A stretch of DNA of 64,000 nt, taken from assembly GCA_019188255.1 (NCBI GenBank), contig JAETXT010000002.1, positions 248,001 through 312,000 of the forward strand, in the 5' to 3' direction. The notes beneath the pieces were generated by a model. That model had not been told where the DNA came from and did no database searches. It saw only the letters and a program-made list of their open reading frames with translations. The position numbers and the translations under genes were made by a program. Source of the stretch: Verticillium longisporum. Its lineage: Eukaryota > Ascomycota > Sordariomycetes > Glomerellales > Plectosphaerellaceae. Below, one piece after another: positions 57,273-64,000 of the stretch (position 1 is the stretch's first letter; each line of letters starts with the position of its first letter).

Positions 57273-58471
57273 ATGAAGAACACTCCCGTCGTTCTCGCCG
57301 CCATGGCTGGCACCGCCATGGCTGCTCCTCAGTCACAGAAGGCTCCGGCCGCAGCGGCCCCTGCCGGCTGCAGCACGACCTATGCCGACTCGTTCGAGAT
57401 TAGCATCGTCGCTGCCCCCGAGGAGGTCAAGCGCCTCGAGGTATGAGAACTGCTCCATCTTGCCATGCCCCCATGCCTAACAAGTGGTAGATGCGCGATG
57501 CTGCTTCCTGCGCCGGCGCGCCTGGCTCCCTCGTCGTGAACCTCAAGGGCGGTGTCCTCACCGACTCCAAGGACCGTACCGGCTCCATTGTCGCCAACTA
57601 CCAGTTCCAGTTTGACGGCCCTGCCCAGGCTGATGCCATCTACACCAGCGGCTTCGCTGTCTGCGACGACAACCTCCTCGCTCTTGGTGACCAAAAGACG
57701 TTCTTCAAGTGCAACTCGGGCAACTTTGCCAACCTCTACGACCGCAACTGGGCCCCGCAGTGCGGCCCCGTCGCCTTTTACGTCCGTTCCTGCGGCAAGA
57801 GCAAGCGGACCGCTCAGGCCGACTACGGTGCCGCCCCGGAGCCCGCGACCCCTTCTTCCCACCCCGTCACCCAGATCGACGATGGTCAGCTCCAGGTCCC
57901 CACCGGCGAGCCCCCCAAGCCTCCCACGCAGCCCACCTACCCTCCTGTCGAGCCCTCGAAGCCTGCGGAACCCGTGTACCCCGAGCCCAGCACTCCTGCT
58001 GAGCCTGAACACCCCCCCTCCGAGCCATCGAAGCCCGCCGAGCCCGAGAACCCTCCTACCGAGCCCTCGAAGCCTCCGGAGCCCGTGTATCCCGAGCCTA
58101 CCGCCCCCGTTGAGCCTACCCACCCCGCGCCGGAGCCCGAGCACCCCGTGACCCAGATCTCGGACGGCCAGATCCAGGTTCCCACAGGCGAGCCTCCTGC
58201 GCCCCCGTCGAGACACACCCCGCTCCTCCTCCCGCGCCTCCCGTCGACACGCAGCCCGTGGCCCCCCGCTCCGCCGGTCGAGACCACGTATCCTTTGCGT
58301 GTCCCCCCCGTCGAGACGTCGTACCCCGTCCCCCCCAGCAACACCACCACGCCTTCGGTCGTTTCTCCCCCCGTCGAGTCTGGCCCCATTGAGGCCAGCA
58401 GCGGTCGCGTCATCCCCGGCTCGATCGCCGCCCTGGCCGTCGGAGCCATGGGTGCTTTCTTCCTGCTGTAA
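57273..58471 (+). CDS. PIR-repeat cell-wall protein with C-terminal GPI-like signal (382 aa)
   Basis: Extracellular wall mannoprotein. Two exons, 57273-57440 and 57491-58471, around a 50-bp intron. Signal peptide MKNTPVVLAAMAGTAMAA. A Cys-containing domain follows (about 33-160), with CSTTYADSFEISIVAAPEEVKR, GGVLTDSKDRTGSIVANYQF, QFDGPAQADAIYTSGFAVC and NLYDRNWAPQC, typical of fungal PIR proteins. Two PIR-type motifs, QIDDGQLQ (184-191) and QISDGQIQ (278-285), can form alkali-sensitive ester links to beta-1,3-glucan through Gln. Between them is a Pro/Glu-rich spacer of repeated PSKPAEPxYPEP-like units. The C-terminus is Ser/Thr/Pro-rich and ends in a hydrophobic tail (GSIAALAVGAMGAFFLL), suggesting GPI anchoring. 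Residues about 296-316 appear to be read in the wrong frame between two C-run indels (58202 and 58262); the other frame continues the VETHPAPP/VDTQPV-type repeats. Confidence 0.88.
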
Positions 58472-58938
58472 GGGCACAACCTTTGCCATTACTAGCACAT
58501 CTAGGGAATTCTCTTGAACATATTGGTATCGCTCACGCCAAGGTCATGGCTGAGCTAGGGGAGCGGCGCCTCCCGGTCGGCGCAAGGACGGAACAAATTG
58601 CAGTCAGACTATGAACGGAATGAAACTGGGATGCTTGGACACTTAGATACTTCTAATTAGCTAGAGTAATCAATTCTTATCAGATGCAGCTGAGAGGCTT
58701 TTGTGATAAATTGCTATGTAAGAAATGTGCCCGTCAAAGACATGAAAGTGAAACATGTACATTGGCCTTGACCTGACTCGTCACGATCGGTCATCCTCAG
58801 TGGCCAGATATGGCTACGAGTCGAGTCCATGTAGCTCGAGGTGGTATCGTGGCATTGCCGGGTGGAAACGGTCTGCCCCAAGGGCGAAGACAAATCTGAT
58901 TCCCGTAACTAGAGGTGCTGCTGAAGCTCCTCCTCGGT
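58472..58938. other. convergent intergenic region
   Basis: 467 bp holding the 3' UTRs of two convergent genes. Nothing else is seen. Confidence 0.4.
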
Positions 58939-59826
58939 TCAACTCCAAAGGCGCTCCCTCAACTCGGCATCCCGGCTGATTTGCGACCCTTTGCCAGGCA
59001 CCCCGACCGGATGATAGAATTCACCACTGACCGCATCCGGGCTGGCCGACGCCCAGAGTTGGTTGAGCGCGCCGACTTCGACTCGCGCGGCAAAGAAGAG
59101 AATCCAGGTGCGTATGAACAGCAGAAACAGGGTGCCGACATCCCAGTTCTTTCCGACAGTGGTGCGAACGGCGCCCGGATGGATCGTGATAAACTTCACC
59201 TCGGGGTAGCGCTGCGCCGCTGCGGCCGCGAAGTGAATCAGCGCCAGCTTGGACAGGCAGTGGCGCGTGTGCGTACTCTCGTTCCCCATCGTGGTTCTGA
59301 ATTGTTCGAAATCGTATGTCGTCTTGCCGGTGTAGGCCTCGGATCCGGATGACACGGTGACGACACGCACGTCGGCCTTCGTCTTGGCCGTGGCGCGAAG
59401 GACGGGGAGGAGCAGCCGCGTGAGGAGGGCGTGGCCCATGTAGTTGGTGCCGAATTGCACTTCGTACCCGTCGCTGGTCAGGCCGGGAGGGGCGAAGACG
59501 ATGCCGGCGTTGTTGACGAGGAGATCAAGCCGGCTCTCGCTTTCTTGGAACGATTCCACTGCGGACTTGACACTCTGGAACGATGTCAAGTCCATGTGGA
59601 GGAAGCGCAGGTCCGTGTTGGTGACGGTCTCTTTCAACTTCCGGATGGCCGTCTCGCCCCTCTCTTGGGACCTCCCAGCCACATAGATGCGTGTAGGGTT
59701 ATGCCTGGCGAGTTGGCGGACTGTCTCTAGCCCCAAGCCGGAGTACCCCCCGGTAACCAGGATGATTCTCCCGTCCAAATTGGGTATATCGTCGTCTGGA
59801 TTCCACGCGTTGTTTCGGGCGAACAT
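58939..59826 (-). CDS. short-chain dehydrogenase/reductase with His in place of the catalytic Tyr
   Basis: Rossmann-fold NAD(P)-dependent oxidoreductase of the retinol-dehydrogenase/protochlorophyllide-reductase-like group; substrate unknown. Single exon, 295 aa. Cofactor motif TGGYSGLG (25-32), cofactor ring motif MDLTS (78-82), structural NNAG (105-108) and active-site Ser in VSSGS (158-162). The position that should be the catalytic Tyr of YxxxK is H189, in RHCLSK, with the Lys K193 in place. The codon is CAC (59262-59260), one base from TAC. A hydrophobic C-terminal segment (FLLFIRTWILFFAARV) may lie against a membrane. If H189 is real, ordinary SDR catalysis would be crippled. Its promoter lies on the far side, towards 61 kb. 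Confidence 0.9.
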   Translation of the reverse strand: MFARNNAWNPDDDIPNLDGRIILVTGGYSGLGLETVRQLARHNPTRIYVAGRSQERGETAIRKLKETVTNTDLRFLHMDLTSFQSVKSAVESFQESESRLDLLVNNAGIVFAPPGLTSDGYEVQFGTNYMGHALLTRLLLPVLRATAKTKADVRVVTVSSGSEAYTGKTTYDFEQFRTTMGNESTHTRHCLSKLALIHFAAAAAQRYPEVKFITIHPGAVRTTVGKNWDVGTLFLLFIRTWILFFAARVEVGALNQLWASASPDAVSGEFYHPVGVPGKGSQISRDAELRERLWS

Positions 59827-61339
59827 GGTGGGCTGGCGATGCGGTCACGGTTGGTTGACAAGATGATCTGTGCTGGGTCAAGGTTGGCGCTGCGCTGGGG
59901 GTATAAGAAGGCTACAATCGGACTATTCGAACCTCCATCTCGTCGGCAACTCGGGGGGTCATGAACTGTGTGTAGTTTAGCTGTTACCCATCAGCTGACC
60001 ACCAAGGAGGCGGACGAAGCGGCATGGATGGAACGTTCGGTTTCGCAACATCGAGGACCATTGCTTGCTGAGGCGAGGGAGTACAGGGCCGCGGCAACGG
60101 CATCCCATCCGATTTATCAGCGGTGAGGCCGTATGCAAGGATGAGCGCCCGTTCGTCGCGGTCGGCGCTGTTCTTGATAGCGTGCGCGCGTTGTTGCTCC
60201 GACAAGGCATGCTGCGCTCAGGGCAAGGGGCAAGGGGCAAGGGGGTGAGGTGCTCGGTGAGTTCCGAGCGTGCGGGGTGGCCAGGGGCCGCTGCAGCGAG
60301 CGCTAGACCGAGGGGGCTTGGTGTGGCTCGCCGGCATCCCACTGTCCTTTGTCAGCCCTCTGCCCGCTTGCCGTTCAGGGGGCGACAGATTAAGCGGCAC
60401 TCTAATTCGCCAACAGACCCCAAGTCCCTAACTTCGGAACCCTCTCAACACCGTATCTCAATTAAATGCTCTGAAATTCTACCGATTAGAAAATCGGCGA
60501 TGTTTTTAAGGAAAATCTACTTTTATGAGTTTAAGCCGGTGTAAAGTATAGTATCACGGTTTGAAGAGAGCTTCTTTGTCACCCCCTCGTCGTTGTACTC
60601 GACAAGTGGGTGACGGGATGGCCTGGCCTTCTCCTGCCAATGTTGTTCCCCGCACGGGCAGAACTTGTCTTGCCTCGTGGCTACCAGCCCTCTAGCTCAG
60701 ATTCTGCAGCTTGGTCTTCCCTTGCCAACCTACCGTACCTAGGTAGGTAGGTACCTAGGCACCTGAGGGAACCCCAGAGGCATCCCCTTCTCGTCGCCCT
60801 CTATCGCGCCGCGCCCACCTCCACGCTATTCATCGTCGCGACTCTGCCCCTCATCCCATCCATCTTCCTGTGGCCTGGCTGCAACTTAGCTGACCATTGG
60901 GTCCACCTCTACATCATTTTGGGAACTGACCTGACTAGTTTTAGCCTCTCGGGCTACGTGAAATATATTGGGGAGAGATTTATACATGAAAGCTCAACTA
61001 GTAGTCATTTTAGCGTATATTCTGTTACTAGTACTAATTCTAAACCCCCATACATCTACTTGCAGTGCACGGGCAGATCTGGATCGCGATAGCGGCTTAT
61101 CAGGTGGCTGTTTACGTCATCACGCGTCGCCCTCAGAGCAGGCGGTCAAGTCCGTGCAAACTCCCCCGAATTCATTCTGCCGGCCATCACCGGCCAGCTT
61201 CACCTGCCTCCAACCAACCTGCCTCCAACCAACCTCCCGAGCAGGCTCTCCCGCGGTAGAACCTTAAACACCCCAGACACCTCCCCAGCCGATCCCACCC
61301 CGAACTGTACGCAGGCTGTCTGCCTGCCGCCCGCCCACC
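59827..61339. other. divergent intergenic region
   Basis: 1.5 kb between the divergent dehydrogenase and zinc-finger genes. It has mixed composition with two A/T-rich patches (60440-60560 and 60940-61060), short palindromic CCTAGGTAGGTAGGTACC-like sequence at about 60735-60755, a small hairpin CCGATT-AGAA-AATCGG at about 60480, and a duplicated 15-mer CTGCCTCCAACCAAC-like unit near 61204-61233. No gene is seen. Confidence 0.4.
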
Positions 61340-62116
61340 ATGTCCGAATACTGGAAATCCACGCCGAAATACTGGTGCAAGCACTGCAGCGTCTTTGTCC
61401 GCGACACGAAGCTCGAGCGCCAGAACCACGAGGCGACGGGCCGCCACCAGGGCGCGCTGAAGCGGTCGCTGCGCGACATCCACCGCGGCCACGAGCGCGA
61501 GGAGCGCGACAAGGAGCGCGCGCGGCGCGAGGTCGACAGGCTCAACGGCGTTGTCGGCGGCGCGGCGGGGTCGTCGGCGTCTGCATCCGTGTCATCTGGC
61601 CAGGCGACGGCGGCGCAGCTCGCGAGGCAGAGGGAGCAGCTGGCTGAGATGGGCATTTCCATGCCGACGGAGGTCAGAGGCGACATGGCCATACCGGGGG
61701 AGTGGACGGTGACGAACACGCGCGTCGTTTCTGCTTCTCCGCGGGGGGGCGAGGCGGGGGACAAGGTGGAGGCCAAGGCTGTGGGCGTGCGGAAGCGAGA
61801 GGTCACGGACGAGCAGAAGGAGGAGCAGGAGGCTGTGCGGGGGTTGTTCAAGAAGCAGCGGACGTGGGGCGGGACGAGGGCCATGCCGCAAGACGACGCC
61901 GAGCTGGATGCGCTGTTGAGTGGGGGGGTACTGCATGCGCCGCCGAAGAAGGAGGAGCCTGTCGAGGAAGAGGTCAAGACGGAAGAGGGCGCGCCGCAAG
62001 AGACGAAGAGCGAGGAGCCGGCCGTCAAGGCGGAGCCCGCGGAAGAGGGAGAGGGCGGGATTGATCCGCCGCAAGAGCCTGCGCCGGCGATACCAGACGT
62101 TGGCGTCAAGACGTAG
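61340..62116 (+). CDS. U1-type zinc-finger splicing protein (WBP4/FBP21-like), ends early at TAG
   Basis: Nuclear pre-mRNA splicing-associated protein. The N-terminus MSEYWKSTPKYWCKHCSVFV is a matrin/U1-type C2H2 finger (C13, C16, H30 and H36; residues DTKLERQNHEATGRH), the RNA- or protein-binding element of WBP4/FBP21. A long charged helix follows (HEREERDKERARREVDRL). Two motifs are kept in fungal members, MAIPGEWTVTN and EEQEAVRGLFKKQRTWGG. The acidic tail is Glu/Pro-rich. No WW domain is present, as in many filamentous-fungal members. The ORF stops at TAG 62114-62116 after 258 residues, but the same frame then encodes the conserved-looking FKKRK...NIRQK end (next feature). Single exon. 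Confidence 0.82.
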   Translation: MSEYWKSTPKYWCKHCSVFVRDTKLERQNHEATGRHQGALKRSLRDIHRGHEREERDKERARREVDRLNGVVGGAAGSSASASVSSGQATAAQLARQREQLAEMGISMPTEVRGDMAIPGEWTVTNTRVVSASPRGGEAGDKVEAKAVGVRKREVTDEQKEEQEAVRGLFKKQRTWGGTRAMPQDDAELDALLSGGVLHAPPKKEEPVEEEVKTEEGAPQETKSEEPAVKAEPAEEGEGGIDPPQEPAPAIPDVGVKT

Positions 62117-62188
62117 GATAGTGCGGAAGGCGGGCCTGCGCCGGTTGTGTTTAAGAAGCGGAAGCCGAAGAACATTCGTCAAAAGTAG
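62117..62188 (+). pseudogene. in-frame conserved C-terminus beyond the TAG of the zinc-finger gene
   Basis: Immediately after the TAG, 23 codons in the same frame read DSAEGGPAPVVFKKRKPKN followed by IRQK and a second TAG at 62186-62188. The basic FKKRK..NIRQK end is, from family knowledge, the usual C-terminus of these fungal proteins. The first stop is therefore probably a substitution or consensus error, or the site of readthrough. Confidence 0.55.
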
Positions 62189-63515
62189 GGCGGGTAATTG
62201 GCTGTACATTGGCGCGGCGTTCGAGGATGAGCAGCCTGGGATGAAATTCATGGCTACATTTGAGGCATTCCACTAGGAATCATGTTGCTAAAACCCGTTC
62301 GGGTGTCCCCTTTGTGACAATGTCAAGTCTGCGCCATGTGCATCAGATGCATGCAAAATTGAGGTCAACGCAAGCTATATAGTAGACCTGGCACGGCCAA
62401 TCCACCTCTCAGCAGTTCCTGTCTCGAATGCAAGCCGCTACCTGATCATTTGGACCCATCTCTGCATGCCTGTCAGGCCGGCCCAAGCACTCAATGCTGT
62501 GAGCTCATGCCTCCTCGAGGCAGATGATCTCGCAGGGCTTGCAGTTTATGAGTCGGGAGTTGTTCACCCCGGCCCATGGTGAATTGATGCGCTACTGCCA
62601 AAATCAGATTGTACGCTTTCCGGTGCTCGCTCTATACTCGGCAATCGAGCTAGATGTCCAACGAGTGGGCTGCAGGCCTTCCAATGCGTCCAAGCGATTA
62701 TCCAGTGGAGGACTGTGAGTAAGTCCGAGTGATTGATCCTCCAAAAGGAAATTATGGCTGTAGTTCAAATACCTTGGTACGCCTCCAGCAAGACTGACAC
62801 CATGCTTCAAGAGGACAGTGTTAAATCCTGACTATAGTCGGTCGAGCCAGTGTTTGGGGCTCAGGCTCGTAAGAATCTGATCAGAAAAGCCTTCATTTGG
62901 ATATTGGGCTTCACATCGCTATTCCGACAAGACTGCGAACGTGGACGACGGGTGGAAGTGGCTTCATCCATTACAGTATTCATGAGTCATGTCGTCAGCA
63001 CTCAGCCTGCCTAGCACAATTCAACAGCTGGCGAAGAGCCCCAGCTGAGCCATGTCTGCCCGTCTGCAGCCTTCATTAGTGTCGTTGTCACGAGACGTCC
63101 ACTGCACCCTTCGTGGCGTCGTCAGCACCCTCGCTGCCATCGACGAACCCACAGTTCGCCGACCAAGACGTGCACATGATAATGCGGTGCAGCAAGGAAC
63201 GGTGAGCCGGAGCGGGATGAACCTGCATGTCCAACCAGCTGCTGCATATGTGATCCTTGGTTTACACCACCCCGGGAACAAAAGATCCTGCGTCCCTCGG
63301 CGTGACAGGCAGTCACGAGGTGAGGTGCAGCTCGTCATGCCTCGAGGTGTCAGCTCTTGCGATGGATAGTGCTTCGGCAGCGAGACGACAATGAATGGGC
63401 TTCGGGATCCTTGACCATGGGCAATTTATGGCCCACAAGTCGTGCCGAACGGGCGTACAGGGCGCAGACGCGTTGCCGCCGTCGTCCTCCGGTCTTGAAA
63501 CGACTGCCCCGGTGC
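62189..63515. other. convergent intergenic region, no supported gene
   Basis: 1.3 kb between the zinc-finger gene and the minus-strand regulator. Only short frames on both strands, without motifs. Nothing else is seen. Confidence 0.4.
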
Positions 63516-64000
63516 TCAATCCGACAGGTTCTGGACCTGGCCCAGCTCCATGTCGGGCACGGCCTGCTGTATGTGCTTGTCGAGCAGCGCGTCGTAAATG
63601 TCGGGCCCGCCGGGCAGCTGGGTGATGAGGCGGCGGATGTAGTTCAGATCGTCCTCGGAGCCGATGCCGATGCCGTTGGGGCTCGACGGCGTGATGGGGA
63701 TGCGCGCGAGGACATCGACGACGGACGAGGCAATGTCGAACAGCTTCTCGGTGAGGCCGACGCCGTGGACCTTGATGCTGTCGAGCGGCAGGTCGCGCGT
63801 CGAGAGGGTCAGGTCCTTGGCGACCTCGAGCGGGTAGTGAAAGGTGAAGCTGGGGCCGGCCTGGAGGACGTCCTCGGAGAGGTAGCCGAAGCGCAGGCGC
63901 AGCTGCCAGAGGATGATGCGCAGCCAGAGCTGGGTGACGCGGAGGTTGGCCTTTTGCGTGTCCTGCAGGCGCAGCGTCGGCTTGAGGGCGGCGTTGACGG
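63516..64000 (-). CDS. C-terminal part of a fungal transcription factor (5' end beyond window)
   Basis: An open frame enters from the right edge and runs 161 codons to TGA at 63518-63516. It reads VNAALKPTLRLQDTQKANLR, then VTQLWLRIILWQLRLRFGYL, LSTRDLPLDSIKVHGVGLTE and KLFDIASSVVDVLARI, and ends MELGQVQNLSD. The helical pattern with an internal RVTQLWLRIILWQLRLRFG segment, and the loop DLPLDSIKVHGVGL ahead of a hydrophobic helix, are typical of the C-terminal half of Zn2Cys6 regulators with a fungal_trans domain. The DNA-binding domain would lie outside the window, so the class assignment is inferred. Confidence 0.75.
   Translation of the reverse strand, partial: VNAALKPTLRLQDTQKANLRVTQLWLRIILWQLRLRFGYLSEDVLQAGPSFTFHYPLEVAKDLTLSTRDLPLDSIKVHGVGLTEKLFDIASSVVDVLARIPITPSSPNGIGIGSEDDLNYIRRLITQLPGGPDIYDALLDKHIQQAVPDMELGQVQNLSD

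Noticed and set aside
60478..60498. Small hairpin CCGATT-AGAA-AATCGG
   Set aside because: A single short stem-loop in A/T-rich spacer with no flanking duplication; expected by chance.
61592..62251. 219-codon minus-strand ORF over the zinc-finger gene
   Set aside because: Leu/Arg-rich antisense shadow of the Glu/Ala-rich coding strand.

Overview
This window looks like nuclear DNA of a filamentous ascomycete, most likely a sordariomycete and perhaps Hypocreales. The genes are GC-rich and split by short GT-AG introns (47 to 126 bp). They encode typical Pezizomycotina proteins: Zn2Cys6 regulators, a PIR cell-wall protein, an MFS sugar porter, an rvt-type reverse transcriptase and a large dynamin. 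A block of about 3 kb almost devoid of CA/TG dinucleotides is the footprint of repeat-induced point mutation (RIP). The order is inferred; nothing in the sequence names the species.

Layout. 1-2565 (-): 3'-truncated Zn2Cys6 transcription factor. 2566-7054: long non-coding interval with two G-quadruplex-prone tracts. 7055-9817 (+): Ser-rich fungal protein of unknown function. 10627-25229 is a housekeeping block: stomatin-like protein, Mms2-type UEV, MON2, alpha-type GDP-mannose pyrophosphorylase, a helicase-less MER3/Sec63 protein and a UDP-galactose-type transporter. 27364-34293 (+): a dynamin-like GTPase followed by rvt, a domesticated reverse transcriptase. 34574-35899 (-): secreted M14 carboxypeptidase. 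36-51 kb is accessory and gene-poor: a broken small ORF, a frameshifted reductase, a small hypothetical ORF, a RIP-destroyed DNA transposon of about 5 kb with a younger Fot1/pogo element nested in it, and degenerate spacer. 51697-53424 (+): MFS sugar transporter. 53785-54254: hAT-like MITE with an 8-bp target duplication. 57273-64000: PIR cell-wall protein, short-chain dehydrogenase, U1-type zinc-finger splicing protein, and the C-terminal end of another transcription factor.

How the genes relate. Several belong to the secretory and cell-wall pathway: GDP-mannose synthesis, nucleotide-sugar import into the Golgi, MON2 trafficking and a wall mannoprotein. They are not arranged as a cluster. 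MMS2 and MON2 are divergent over 426 bp. Dynamin and rvt lie in tandem, 961 bp apart.

A recurring oddity is that otherwise well-conserved ORFs are broken by one-base indels in C/G homopolymers (20106, 20608, 39014, 43419, 58202/58262) or by single in-frame stops (22751, 37490, 62114). The homopolymer cases look like consensus under-calling. The stops need independent checking because they decide whether three genes are intact. All intron positions are read by eye from splice consensus and frame continuity.
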